A DNA stretch of 64,000 bases, taken from contig NW_026974141.1 in assembly GCF_037042905.1 (NCBI RefSeq), positions 3,588,001 to 3,652,000 on the forward strand, written 5' to 3'. The translations under genes and the position numbers were made by a program. Positions 21,590 through 33,590 of this stretch are shown in pieces; the stretch's first letter is position 1; every line of letters begins with the position of its first letter. The notes under the pieces are model-generated. The model had not been told where the DNA came from, made no database searches, and saw nothing but the letters and a program-made list of their open reading frames with translations. This stretch comes from Lytechinus pictus (Eukaryota > Echinodermata > Echinoidea > Temnopleuroida > Toxopneustidae).

Positions 21590-24580
21590 AGAGTTATTAT
21601 CAAATTCAGCTCGCGCTACGCGCTCGCAATAATTGATTAATGAGGTATGCATCCTCTGCTTCAATCCCACATGGAAGTGTTAGTGGTTTTCAAGTCAACA
21701 TACATAGGCCGATCCAAGGGGCAAAGATTTTGCCCCCCCCCCCCATGGTGGCGCAAAAAAGGGGTAAGAAACAGAAAAAAGGAAGAGAAAAAGGACAAGC
21801 AATTAGAATAGGAATTATACCTTAGTCCTTCCTAAGTCAGTATATACAAAATTGAGCTCGCGCTTCGCTCTGGCATCAATAAATTGTTTAGTCATATACG
21901 CATCCCGACCTTACAGTTTTTTTTATGCGAACGAGCAGCACAAGCTGAAAATATTTGATATTCTAACCTGACAACTGAAAATGTATTTTTCATTTCATCA
22001 TTATACAAGTTTTCAGCTAGCGCTTCGCGGTCGCATTCATTTCTTAATAGATATGCATCGTGTTCATCATAACTACTAACATAGGCGGATCGAGGCCGCC
22101 CGAGGGCAACCTCCCCTCTATTGACAGAGCAAATAAATTGTGAAAAACGGGGAAAGAAAAAAAAGGGGGAAAGAAAGGAGAAAAAAGAAGACGAAACATA
22201 AAAGGAGGAAGACGAGTTAATAAAATAAGGTCAGGAGAAGACTTGGAAAACAATTTGTTTTTAATATTCAATGTCACTATATTAAAGTTTCGCTCGCGCA
22301 TCGCGCTCGCATTGCCTGTTCGATGAGATACATATCTTGCTAAATAGGCTGATATGTAGTTTAAAATATCAAGTTGGGATATTAATGTACAAAACATAAT
22401 TCAGCTCGGACATCGATCTTTCATTATTTTGTTTTATTTACCAATTTATGTTTTTAAGTGCTCTGGAAAATGTCCGTTTTATGGTTTGAATCAACATTTG
22501 CAACATTTTGTGCGCTCGCACTATTTGCCAAGTAGGCCTACCTATTGTCTTTTTATATTTCATATAATATTCTCTAAATATACCTTTTCAGGTGTCTCGA
22601 TTGTAAAAAAAAATAATAAAGGCCTATGAGCTAGCACTGTGCGCTCGCATTTTGATTGGTGAGTTATGTATACCTATATATTAATTCTATTAAAAAAATC
22701 CGGATCGCAATTTGCGCTCGCATTATTTGCTAAAAATATATCAACCAATGAATCCTATTCATGATTACAAAAATACTTAAAATATCCAGTTTTCAGGCCT
22801 TATGAACTGTCAACAAATTTCACACACTCATTAGGCCTAACAGATTAATAAATATGAAATAAAATTTGTATGAATTCATAATTGTCCCTTTTTCAGAAAT
22901 AAATATCAACAAGTTTTAGGAAAAGAAATAGAAGATAGTCATCATTCATGATGACAAAATGTCCTTAGGCCTAAAATGTCTCGATCCTGGGTCAAATAAA
23001 TAATAAAATATCAGCTCGCGCTTCGCGCTCGCATTATTTATATAGTGCTATCAAATTTCCCTATATACACAGTGCTGTAAACAATGCTTAAATTGTTCCT
23101 TTTAATATCGGAATTTCAAATATTATTTTCAGCTCGGGCTCTGCGCTTGCATTATTGATTTTTATGGTGAAAAATGAAATGTATTCAGATTGCCAGGATT
23201 CTGTCTAACTCTAAAACACGCGCGCGCATGTTTTTGAGATACAAAGCTTGATCTTATTCAAAACGTGCTAAAATTATCCAGTTTGGAATCAGAATATCAA
23301 AAATTTTCTGCTCGCGCTTTGCACTCGCATTATTATTGTAGGAAGATACCAAAAATTACTCATCCTTTTTCATGATTGACAAACATGAATCGAATGTCCC
23401 ATTGGGGGATTTGAAATCTAATCTTTTTAGGTTGGAATATCAAAAATGTTCAGCTCGCGCTTCGCGCTTGCATTATTTAATCGTTGAAATATGTATAGTC
23501 TTAATGGCTAACTGCAAAACATCCTTAACAGGACCCTATTTGACCAGGCCAGAACGAATATTTAACATTTCTGCTCGCGCTCGTGGTAATTATCTAGTTA
23601 CATACGCGTCCTGTTCAGGTTCACAAACATTGCCCAAAATGTTCAATTTTCAGGACAAAATACATTAAATTTCATTTTTAGATTACATAGGGCTTAAGAG
23701 ATTATTACACATTTATGTTGCTTATAAAGTAAAGCTAGTAAAATGACTGTTAGGACATGGGCTTTTTGCCCCCCCCAAAAAAAAAAAAAAAAAAAGAGAG
23801 AATCAAGACTAAGAAAAAATAGAGAGAAAAGGAAAGGGATTAGGATGAAATATAATATTATTTTCCAAATATTATGTCAAAATCTACCACAACCTTGTAT
23901 TTTTGTGATAAAAATGTCAGCATATTTGCTTGCTCGCTTCGCTCACTGGCAACTTCTCTTTAATTTTATGCGATACACCATATCGAGCCCCCTCGAAATT
24001 GTTGGCTCATTACGGCACTGGGACAACCCCTTCAAAGAAAAAAAAAATCAACTTTGATAATATGATTTGAAAATATGGGTGAAAAAATGGCCCCTCAACC
24101 TATTGGCGGAAGCTGGGTCCGCCCCTGACTTAGGCTTTCAGGATATAATACATGAAAAATCTATTTAAAAAAAAAAAAAAAAAGATCGCGCTTCGCGTTC
24201 TCATTATTTATTTAGACCTTGTGAGATACCTCAATTTGTTTTTAAGAATGAAATCTCAGATTTTCTTTGACGTCTACCCCCCCCATTTCATTTATTTTTT
24301 TTAACTTGGTGCCCTCGCCACCCCACCCCCCCCCGTGCACCCATGCTGAATTAATACGCCACTGATGAGGAGAATTAGTCGATTGCTTCGAGATTGCATT
24401 ATTCCCAAGAGGTTATCATTAATATTATTGAAGGGTATTCTAACACAACAGTACAGAAACTACAGCTCCCGTTTTACACAATATTCTAGTAGGGCCTACT
24501 CTGGTTAGAAGTTAAACCAAATTGAACCCCCCTCCCCCCCCCCAATCGCTCGTGCTTCGCGCTCCCATTGATATTACATC
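21590..24580. repeat. Mirror-box array of element A
   Basis: AT-rich spacers of roughly 70-250 bp separate more than a dozen copies of GCTCGCGCTTCGCGCTCGC or decayed forms (examples near 21608, 22290, 23011, 23453, 23574, 24185, 24548). Almost all are followed by ATTATTT or a similar AT stretch. The spacers share loose phrases (TTCAGG, AAAATGTCC) but are far less conserved than the boxes. All boxes point the same way. Each full box holds five CpGs in a CpG-poor background. A short fragment at 22081-22260 also has the GGCGGATC...purine-tract beginning of the same family. Confidence 0.85.
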
Positions 24581-25009
24581 ATATATTCATGGATTTTCTT
24601 TTCAAGAACACATGAAAAAGTGGTCTTTGGTTTTTTTAATGTGATTATAAGATAATTCAAAATCCATTTAAGGCACTTAAGTTAGCCTGATCGGGAGGGA
24701 GTGGGCGCCATTTTTCGAAAAGTACATATATGGGCGCCAAAAATCAGGTCAAATTTGGCCCCCCTCCCTCCCCACGAAATCCTGGATCCGCGCCTGGGTT
24801 CTATAACAATAACCCAATTAGGGCAATCAACCCCTGACAACTACTTCAAGGAAAATATTATCCTTATATTGTTACCGCCGGGGACTGATACCCCCCCCCC
24901 CCGGAAGTTTACCCTCCAGACAATTACCCCGGATAATTACCCCTAGTACGGAGCCTTGAAAATGCCATCAACGTGACGACATGGCGTGGTACTTTATCTT
25001 GCCATGTCT

Positions 25010-25640
25010 TAATCAATCATTGGCGGCGGAAGGCAAAACAATTTAGGGGGGTCCACCTGAAATTTTGGGATGGACACAGATAAAAAATTTGACAAGCAAA
25101 TCAACCAAAATTTATAAGAAGGACCACCAACATTTTTTGACAAGAAAAAAAAGGTTGTCAACCAAAATTAGGGGGGGGGGGGCAAAAGATTTTAGGGGGT
25201 CCACCTCAATTTAGGGGGGGGGGCGTAGAAAACAAATTGACAAGCAAAAAAAGGTTCTCAACTAAAAATCTAGGGGGGACCGTCCCTCACCTCAAATTTA
25301 GGGGGGAAAGGTCCCCCCCCCCACCGCTTCGCCGCTTAAGTAATTAATACGCTTATTATTTCGACATAGCGGTATATTCCATCTTGTCAAGTCGATATGT
25401 CCACATGGCGAGATATGAAGTTTACAAGTCCCGGCGAGAATCCCGATATATCGCTATGTTGACATGTAACTTATTTAAGTCGACTTGGCAAGATAAAATA
25501 TCTCGCCATGTTGACATATAACTTTTTATAAGTGGCAGAATAACGTATCGCGCCATGCGGACATAATAAGCTTATTTAGTCGACATGGCAATATAAAGTA
25601 TCTCGCCATGTCGTCTAGTCGATGGCATTTTAGAGGCTCC
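25010..25640. repeat. Centre of the foldback: G-runs and CGACATGGCGAGATA-type repeats
   Basis: 25030-25330 has repeated phrases such as AAATTTAGGGGGG and GACAAGCAAA. 25360-25640 has several drifted copies of a phrase like CGACATGGCGAGATA(A/T)A, in both orientations, alternating with AAGCTTATTTAGTCGACATGG. Parts pair with 24960-25010. No coding frame. Confidence 0.6.
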
Positions 25641-25849
25641 GTATGGCGTCTATAGAGGGTAAATTTCCGGGGGGGGGGGGGGGTAACAGTCCCTGACGAT
25701 AAAAATATGGGGATAATATTTTTCTTGAAGTAGATGTCAGGGGGCGATTGTCCTTAGGGTCATCGTTATAGAACCCCATGGACTCGTATCATTGGCCTTT
25801 TGACCTCTTAATTGGATCTCACTATATCCTGATCATAATTTTACACACA

Positions 25850-26040
25850 CCGCGGACTATCGGACCCGCGGTCTATCGGACCAGCGGACTATCGGACCCG
25901 CTGTCTATTGGACCCGCGGTCTATCGAACCGCGGTCTATCGGACCCGCGGACTTTCGGACCCACGGTCTATCGGACCCGCGGTCTATCGGACCCGCGGAC
26001 TATCGGACCCGCGGTCTATCGGACCCGCGGTCTATCGGGC
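25850..26040. repeat. 16-bp tandem repeat, right inner arm (about twelve units)
   Basis: The unit is GGACCCGCGGTCTATC, the reverse complement of the 19891-20016 unit, with variants GGACTATC and single substitutions. The right arm has more units than the left, so the arms have changed length independently. Confidence 0.9.
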
Positions 26041-26129
26041 TGTAACCCGTGTTCTGTGCCTATATATAGACAAACAATGGCTCAGGATGACGACAGACTA
26101 CCATTGTGGCACTCTAAAGCTTCCGTACC

Positions 26130-26925
26130 TTTTAATACCGAAAAAGTCGAGAAGACGAGATTTGGAATCTCGCCTTCTCACCTTCTCATACCCTAGAAGT
26201 CGAGAAGACGAGATTTGGAATCTCGCCTTCTCACCTTCTCATACCCTAGAAGTCGAGAAGACGAGATTTGGAATCTCGCCTTCTCATCTTCTCATACCCG
26301 AGAAGTCGAGAATACGAGATTTAGAATCTCACTTTCTCACCTTCTCATACCCTAGAAGTCGAGAAGACGAGATTCGGAATCTCGCTTTCTCATCTTCACA
26401 TACCCGAGAAGTCGAGAAGACGAGATTTAGAATCTCGCTTTCTCACCTTCTCATACCCTAGAAGTCGAGAAGATGAGATTCGGAATCTCGCTTTCTCACC
26501 TTCACATACCCGAGAAGACGGGAAGACGAGATTTGGAATCTCGCTTTCTCATCTTCACATACCCGAGAAGACGAGATTCGGAATCTCGCTTTCTCACCTT
26601 CACATACCCGAGAAGACGGGAAGACGAGATTTGGAATCTCGCTTTCTCATCTTCACATACCCGAGAAGTCGAGAAGACGAGATTTGGAAAATCGTTTTCT
26701 CATCTTTACATACCCGAGAAGTTGAGAAGACGAGATTTGGAATCTCGCTTTCTCATCTTCTCGTATCCGAGAAGTCGAGAAGACGAGATTTGGAATTTCA
26801 CCGTCTCGCCTTATTGGACAAAAAAAGGCTGAGAAGACGAGATACCGGATAACGCCTTCTCGCTTTATCGGACCCAAAAAGTCGAGAAGACGAGGAATTA
26901 TCTCGTCATCTCGGTGGCACTTTTA
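26130..26925. repeat. 53-bp tandem repeat array (right arm)
   Basis: About fifteen units with GAGATTTGGAATCTCGC and CTTCTCATACCC(G/T)AGAAGTCGAG, the inverted counterpart of the left arm. Some units are shortened to about 43 bp by loss of a GTCGAGAAGACGA segment. It ends in the terminal GGTGGCACTTTTAAGCTTCC. Confidence 0.88.
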
Positions 26926-26941
26926 AGCTTCCGTACAATGC

Positions 26942-26980
26942 AGAGGCCACTGTCGCCCAAATATAGAAAGGAGAATGCTG

Positions 26981-27012
<32 letters not shown>

Positions 27013-27696
27013 ACGAGTGCTGAAATTTACACGAAGAAAAGAGATAGTCTGCAGCTAAAAACCCTATTTCATTTCTTTGTTTCATGCATCTGAATATCTG
27101 CAGGTGCCATAATTGCGAACAAAATGTTCATAAAATCTTTTTCGCATATGTAGGAATTGATATGTAATTCAAGCGAATTAGGTCCAAACAAACTAAACGC
27201 TTTTTAAAAGATTATCTTATTCATATGTTGAAATAAGGTTTGTTTTTTAAGGCTAATTTTTTTTTTACGTATCGCGTGGTCAACTTGTTAGACTTTTGCG
27301 CGAGCCGTTTCTGTGGGTTTTTTTAATGTTTTGGCGGAGCAGTGGTGTAAAAAAAAAATACGCCGGACGCGGTCTTTGGTCCCCGGTATAGACTCGGCGC
27401 CGCGCCCCGTCTACCGGCATCGCTGGAGCGCCCGCGAGCTCGGAGCTTACCTCGGCTCTGGATGAATATTGCAGAAAATACAAGTCTGCAGTCTGATTAA
27501 CCCACCAGAATTATATGATGATTATCTAAAAAAATTATAATTAAATCATTACAAAAAATTCATAAATATTTTCGTTGATGGGTTGAATATAAATAAGAGA
27601 TTGTTCTATCACAACCAGAAACAGACTTATTTTTCTTTCAAGTTAAGGTAGTTATGGAAAGCTATTTGCGGTGGTACGGTACAAGGGAGTAGGACC
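26942..27696. other. Non-repetitive interval with a GC-rich patch; no gene assigned
   Basis: It contains a (GA)n run at 26980-27012, AT-rich sequence, then a GC-rich patch at about 27350-27450 with many CpGs. A 67-codon minus-strand frame covers the patch but has no recognisable domain. The patch could be a host exon or promoter fragment; nothing in the sequence decides this. Confidence 0.4.
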
Positions 27697-28730
27697 CAGG
27701 GGCCCGTTTCTCAACACATGGACAAGTTAGTCATATCTTTATCCACCAACCACGGAGTTAGTTCCAATCTTACTAAACCTGTTTCTCGAAAGGCTTCCTA
27801 ACTAGAATACCTTGATATCGATATACTATCGGTAAAAAGAGCAGACGAGACGTAGCCTTAGTCACAACAGAGCATAATTTTCCAAAAGAATAATTATGAC
27901 AAAGTTGCAAATATTATGATGAATTGGGAAATAAATCTTTTCAAAATAATAGCACAGGTGAATTATGCATCATACATACTTAGACCATGAAGACTGGAGC
28001 ATTCAATTGCAGAGAAAATTAAATTATGAATACTTCATTTCATGACTAAAAAATCACTTGTGGACGTTGAGATGGGTACCCCCGGGATACCCAATTTTAA
28101 TAGTTTACGAAAGTAAACCATAACGGTTTTCTCTGTAAAATGATGATAATTATACGGACTTTTACGATTCCAAACGTCATCAAAATATAGTTTAACGAAA
28201 TATTTTTAATCATTGATACCGAAAGATACGATATTGGACAAATTATATGCATAAATTAGAGATAGAATTTATCCAACTGTTTATAGGGGTCTGAAAACAG
28301 CAAATACGAGTTCAGTTATGGATGGCCTGACGTGGTAGAATCTTTATCGATTAAATCATTTTACTATTTCAAAATGAATGGTTCTGTGGCGTTTACCAAC
28401 AGTTTTTATAGTTTCTTTGTATTACAATTATCATTGAATGCATTAACCCACTTGTTTTGTGATGTAATTTCAACCTCTATGATTGATTACGTAAGATTAT
28501 AATTTTAAAATATCTAGGCACTTTCGCATGTCATAGTCTACCCACGTGATGCCATACGTCATTAAGAAAGAAGTTATGACAGGTTCGGAGGTGTCATAAA
28601 TATTTAGTGAGGTTGTTGTACCAGATCTTGGTAAAGAGGGCTTCGTGAAACGGTTAGCGGACAAGTAGCTCACTATCTCCGATTTAGTCAAGAAGTTAGA
28701 CTTATGACGGTGTTGAGAAACGGGCCCCTG
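27697..28730. mobile_element. ~1-kb element with CAGGGGCCCGTTTC ends
   Basis: The left end CAGGGGCCCGTTTCTCAACA and the right end's reverse complement are identical over about 20 bases. GTTAGTCATA-like sequence follows inside the left end, and TCATAAGTCTAACTT inside the right. The interior is AT-rich with no coding capacity. Adjacent bases do not give a convincing target duplication, so the superfamily is undecided. Confidence 0.7.
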
Positions 28731-29084
28731 ATCGTAAAGGATAGGAAGTCCCCCTTCGACGAAATTTTGCAACTACTGGGCTGGGGATTTATATTGCAGA
28801 GGAAAGCATGTAGTCATAGGCGGATCCAGGGGGGCCGAGGGGCCCGGGCCGCGAAATTATTTTTCCCACCGAGTTCTGGACCAACATATGAATATTCATG
28901 ACTTGCGTCTTCGGATTGAGAGTACGCATGCGCGTGGACTTGGCCTCGACCAGTGCCGATCGTAAGCATTCACGTTGCTCAGAATGAATTAGCATCGTCA
29001 AATTATCGGTACCCTTACATAGTTACATAGGCCTTATAGGCTTAGATCTATATATATATATATATCTAATTTTTAAACACTTAA

Positions 29085-29665
29085 AGGAGAATGAAACCCT
29101 TGGAGCAAGTTAGCTTTTGTGAAAGCAGAAAAATCAAAGAATAAGATCAACAAAACTTTGAGTAAAATAGGACTAGCAATAAAAAAGTTATGAGCATTTG
29201 AATGTCGAGATCACTAATGCTATGGAGATCCTCCCATTGGCAATGCGACCAAGATCTGTGATGTCACGCACGTACAACTCTCCCATTCGGACACTGAAAA
29301 TATACCCCAAAACATCTGTTTTTGCTCATTCTAATCATATGACAAACGATTCATCAATGATATAATGTTGTGAAACCTCTGTACTTGTCATCTCATAAAG
29401 AAAACACCTAACCTTGTGATAGACTCTATATAAAAGTGAGAATATAAGTGAAATAAGTACTAAAGTAATGAGGGAGTTGTACGTGTGTGATATCACAGAT
29501 CTTGGTCGCATTGCCGATGGGAGGATCTACATGGCACTAGTGATCTCAATATTCAAATGCTCATAACTTTCTTATTATTCATTCAATCTTCCTCAAACTT
29601 TCAACAATATGTTTCTTTGATTTTTCTCTTTTGGATTCAGCTAGTTTCAAGGGTTTCATTCTCCT
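29085..29665. mobile_element. TTAA-type MITE with ~200-bp terminal inverted repeats
   Basis: The element begins AGGAGAATGAAACCCTTG and ends with its complement. TTAA lies on both sides (29081-29084 and 29666-29669). The inverted match runs for about 200 bp with drift, through GTTATGAGCATTTGAAT and GCAATGCGACCAAGATC. The other arm of the foldback, which lacks it, reads AAACACTTATCAAACTAG, so this is an insertion at a TTA(A/T) site. TTAA duplication is typical of piggyBac-type elements; this is inference. Confidence 0.8.
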
Positions 29666-29779
29666 TTAATAAACTAGCTGTCATTAATGGCAAGACATGT
29701 GCTAGGGTAGGGCTAGCTTAGGCTAGCGCATTAACTTTACCTCAAATCTGGACCTGTCTAATTAATGACTAGTACTAAT

Positions 29780-32330
29780 CGGTGTTGTAGTGCCTTGATG
29801 CTCGGCCTTGGCCTTAAGGTGCCTTAATGCCTAGCTACTTTTTCAAAGCCTTGGCCTTGAGGATTTTGAGCCTTGAAATTTTAAGGCATTTTCAAAGCAT
29901 TTTCAAGGCTTTTTCAAGGCATTTTGTATTTTGTACTTTCATTTGTTTTAAATAAGTAATTATAAATGTTTCAATCGTTTTTTTTATATATATTTAATAA
30001 TGCTAATGGTCAATACTACCAATCACCAGTAACAGTAGCAGCAGCAGTAGTAAGTGTACTAGCAGTGTCATCAATTGTAATTGTCACCATTATCAAGAAA
30101 TTCAAACATAGAATACATCAGTTATGAAAAATAGCATTATGTATTGGTAATGTGTTGTAATCATATGATGATAATGACAGTAAATAATAATGGTCATGAT
30201 CAAGATAATAGTGCTTTGATGACAATAATAATTTTTACATCTGACTGCAATTTTGACAATTTTCATACTTTAAACATAGCTAACTCTAAAGAACGATAAC
30301 AAGGTTGATTTCTATTCCATTAGGATTTTCCTTGTATTATTTTCTTTGGCCAACAAGAATGTTTTAAGTCTTAATGATATTCTGAAAAGATTTGGTAAAC
30401 TTGAACACAGTCTCCAATTTTGTCATATCCAAATGGGTTATGTCAATGGCATGATGAGCCAGAAAGCGATTGAAGCGAGCGAGTGAACAAAATTTGTCCC
30501 CCTCTTTCTATAAGAAAGCTAATTTTGCAATAGATTGTTTAAAAAATAATATCACATTTACTCCATCTTTTCCTTTCCCTTTACCCCCTTGTCTAAATTT
30601 ATTCTTGGTGGTGGGACTTCTTCTTCTCTCTGTCTCTCTTCTAAATTTTATATTTGTTTTGGGTCAGATTGACAAAACAAAGGGGAAAAATGTTTACTTC
30701 TTTTTAATCATATATCGTTCAACATTGAATCTCATTTCTCTATATTACAGTTTCAAGGAAATAAACAACGTATTTGTTTTTGTTTCAAGAAATAATAATT
30801 AACAAAAAATAATTTAATAATTAATAATTATTAATATTATCAATAAGTATTAATAATTAATGATTAATTAACTGTTTAATAAAAGTGGTTGTAAGCAGAA
30901 AAAAATATGAAAACTGACAAGAGTCCTAAAAATGACTAATTTTCAGTTTAAGCATTTGAAAATTTTAGCTTGCGCTTTGTGCTCTCTTGCCCCCCCCCCC
31001 AAAAAAAAAAAAAAAAATTCCTGTAGGATTTGTTTTTCCAAATGAAATATGCCCTTTTTAAAAAAGAAATACCTTCTTTAATAATAAAACATAATACATT
31101 TTAGGTTCGAAAATCACAGATTTTGAATCGTGCTTGCATCAATTATTGTTTAGTACAGTACTGCTAATGGTTACAAAAATGTATAGAATGTTGCTTTATG
31201 GTTGAAATATCACAAATATTTGGCTCGCTTCCTGCACTCGCATCAATTATTGTACTCGTTCTCTTCCCGTTCACAAAAAAATGCTTAGAATGTCCAGTTT
31301 TCAGGTTGGAATACAACAAATTTTTGAGCTCGCGCTTTGCGCTCGCATTATTTTTTATTGGTGAGTTATGTATCCTACATAAAATGCAGTAATTAATTGC
31401 TTAATTAACTGCTTCCTTTACTGGTCAGTATATAAAAAGAATTAGCGAGCGCAAAGTTAGTTTTTTAGTTTGATACACATCTTTTTCATGATTACAAAAC
31501 CAGCTCAGAATAAAATAATTTCCATGTCTTATTACACGACATGTCTAGAAGTTTGAGCTGGTGATTCGCGCAAGGAAATTTCAACAATGATTAGCCCCAT
31601 AATTGACCATAAATCAAGTTTTACAACATCAGAATTGATTTTTTTATTCAAAACCGCTTGCTCGCTATGCTTTCTCGCTGAGAAGTAAAACCTAAAGCAA
31701 AATATCTATCTTATAATTAAAAATCACTTTAGAAAGCCTTTGCTCAACTTAATTTCTATAAAACACACAATTACTTCACGCAGTTCATAATCTCATTTTG
31801 AAAATACATGTATCTGTTTGCACAAAAAAACTCATTTTGATAAATGGGTGCCTTTTTGGCGTTGACCCGGCCCCCCCCATAATCATTTTCTGCTGCCCCT
31901 GTCCCAGGGAGTGGAGAAAAACATACGTTGAGAATGCCAGGATCAGACGACAGTGGTAATAATAATTATTGCAATGTAAATCGCCTATAGAACAATTATG
32001 GATTATGTGTACACAGGTAACTATATCATTATTTTAATATGTCTCTATCATGAAATTATTTTTGTTTTAAATGTACAAAGGTTAATTTTTTTTCTCGCTC
32101 AGTCCCCTCGCTCACATACATTTTACCATGTGTGCATGATGTCTGCCGCCTAAGTATTGTTAGTTCATTGTTCTGTATATCGTAAGTTTGAAATGCCTTG
32201 GCCTTGAGATTTTCAGGCCTTGGCCTTGGGTTTCCATGCCTTGGCCTTGGCCTTTGGTATTGAAGCCTTGGCCTTGGGTATTAAAGCCTTGGCCTTGGCC
32301 TTGGAGGTTTGAGCCTTGACTACAACACTG
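29780..32330. mobile_element. 2.55-kb element with CAGTGTTGTAGT ends and GCCTTGG subterminal repeats
   Basis: The termini are CGGTGTTGTAGTGCCTTG and the reverse complement of CAGTGTTGTAGTCAAGGC. Both subterminal regions (29800-29935 and 32185-32310) are made of a degenerate GCCTTGGCCTTGG repeat, in opposite orientations. The middle is AT-rich and contains a mirror-box cluster (30966-31680). The uninserted site is preserved in reverse complement in the right foldback arm (about 33135-33155). The target duplication is not intact. The termini fit a hAT-type end, but no transposase is present. Confidence 0.7.
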
Positions 32331-33590
32331 AATAGCCGACTAATGCCATGGTTAACTTCGAACTGGTTAATTCCGAACTTCACGTTTAATTAGGTTTAGA
32401 CAAATATTAGCTTATTTGCCATGGTTTAATGTCTAGTCCGTATACAAAACCAGTCCTAGATCTAAATTTTTTTTATCTTAGTTCTAGTCTAGTCTCTATA
32501 TCTAGTCTAGTCTCTATATCTAGACTCTGATCTACGCTGTATCAGCATGGAACCATGGAAAAAGACGTATGTCCCCTTTTTTTAACGTGAAGATCTTTTT
32601 TTTATTTTTTTGCTTGTCAATTTTTTTTCAGCTAAGAAATCCATAATTTGGGGTGAAGACCCTTTTTTTTTTTGGGGGGGGGGGCTTGTCACATTTTTTC
32701 GCGGACGAAATATCCTCTAAAAAAATTGCCCCCCTTTTGGAAAATCCTAGGTACACCAGTGCGTGCATGGAACGTATTCTAACGTCAGGCACAAATTAAC
32801 GTCAGACATTACAAATTATTAATTTGGCTTCTCAAGGGGGGGGGAGCACGTCCCCTGGATCAGTTGTGACTCGTCAGGGGGGGGGGGGCAGTCTGCCCCC
32901 CCCCCCCCTTTGGTACACTATAGTGGTTCCATGCTGATAGCGCGTAGATCAGAGCTAGATCTAGAGACTAGACTAGAACAAAGATATTTTTTTAGAGAGT
33001 CTAGGACTGGTTCTGTATACGAACTAGACATATTAAACCATGGTAAATAAGCTAATATTGGTCCAAACCTAATCAAACGTAAAGTTCGGAATTAACAAGT
33101 TCGAAGTTAACCATGGCGTTAGTCGGCTATTCCTATTAGTATAGGCATTAGGCAGGTCCAGATTTGAGGTAAAGTTAATGCGCTAGCCTAAGCTAGCCCT
33201 ACCCTAGCACATGCATGTCTTGCCATTAATGGCAGCTAGTTTGATAAGTGTTTAAGAATTGGATGTATATATAGATCTAAGCCTATAAGGCCTATGTAAC
33301 TATGTAAGGGTACCGGTAATTTGACGATGCTAATTCATTCTGAGCAACGTGAATGCTTACGATCGGCACTGGTCGAGGCCAAGTCCACGCGCATGCGTAC
33401 TCTCAATCCGAAGACGCAAGTCATGAATATTCATATGTCGGTCCAGAACTCGGTGGGAAAAATAATTTCGCGCCCGGCGGGCCCCCCTATTGGCGGAGCA
33501 AAAAAAAATAAAAAAGGGGAAAGAAAGAAGAAAAAAAAGGGAAAAGAGAGGAGAAAAAAAGAGAAACATAAGAGGAGGTAGACGAGTGAA

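Larger units (their letters stand above)
20096..24796. mobile_element. 4.7-kb hAT-like non-autonomous element A, exact 8-bp TSD
   Basis: Termini are CAGGTGCGGATCCATGG on the left and CCTGGATCCGCGCCTG on the right, inverted copies of a CAGGGGCGGATCC-type hAT end. The exact 8-bp repeat GGTTCTAT flanks it (20088-20095 and 24797-24804). The uninserted target is seen in reverse complement in the opposite foldback arm (25768-25775), where the two flanks are continuous. From left to right it holds a G/C-rich terminus, an ~835-bp purine tract, a small MITE, a degenerate repeat and a mirror-box array. No transposase frame was found, so it depends on an element elsewhere. Confidence 0.88.
18616..26935. 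mobile_element. Large foldback (TU-like) element with tandem-repeat arms, split by a hAT-like insert
   Basis: Both ends carry the inverted sequence TACGGAAGCTTAAAAGTGCC. The 18616-20095 arm is matched in reverse complement by 25768-26935. The pairing continues beyond the 20096-24796 insert: 24797-25010 pairs with about 25560-25775. A 6-bp repeat CAATGC flanks the whole (18610-18615 and 26936-26941). Without the insert the element is about 3.6 kb. Each arm has an outer array of 53-bp repeats and an inner array of 16-bp repeats. Long inverted arms built of short tandem repeats are the hallmark of foldback elements, including the TU elements described in sea urchins; the TU assignment is by memory and analogy. 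No transposase is present. Confidence 0.8.
28851..33471. mobile_element. Foldback element nested in element B
   Basis: It starts GCGAAATTATTTTTCCCACC and ends with the reverse complement. The left arm is in three pieces (28851-29080, 29670-29779, 32331-32553) because two elements inserted into it. The right arm is continuous at about 32925-33471 and supplies both empty sites. The arms share CATGAATATTCAT, a GCTAGCCTAAGCTAGCC-type segment and CAGCATGGAACCA. The centre (32554-32925) holds T- and G-runs with no coding frame. Flanking GCCCGG repeats (before 28851 and after 33471) may be a decayed target duplication. Without the inserts the element would be about 1.5 kb. Confidence 0.8.

Noticed and set aside
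21590-24580. Boxes as inverted-repeat hairpins
   Set aside because: The box is mirror-symmetric, so it does not self-pair over its length; only a GCGC-GAA-GCGC mini-stem is possible.
25778-26832. ORFs of 227 and 119 codons on the plus strand
   Set aside because: They run through the 16-bp and 53-bp arrays of the right foldback arm. No independent evidence of coding.
33321-33581. 86-codon ORF in the foldback right arm
   Set aside because: The same peptide start is encoded in the inverted left arm (28789-29001) and then runs into the purine tract; it is repeat sequence, not a gene.
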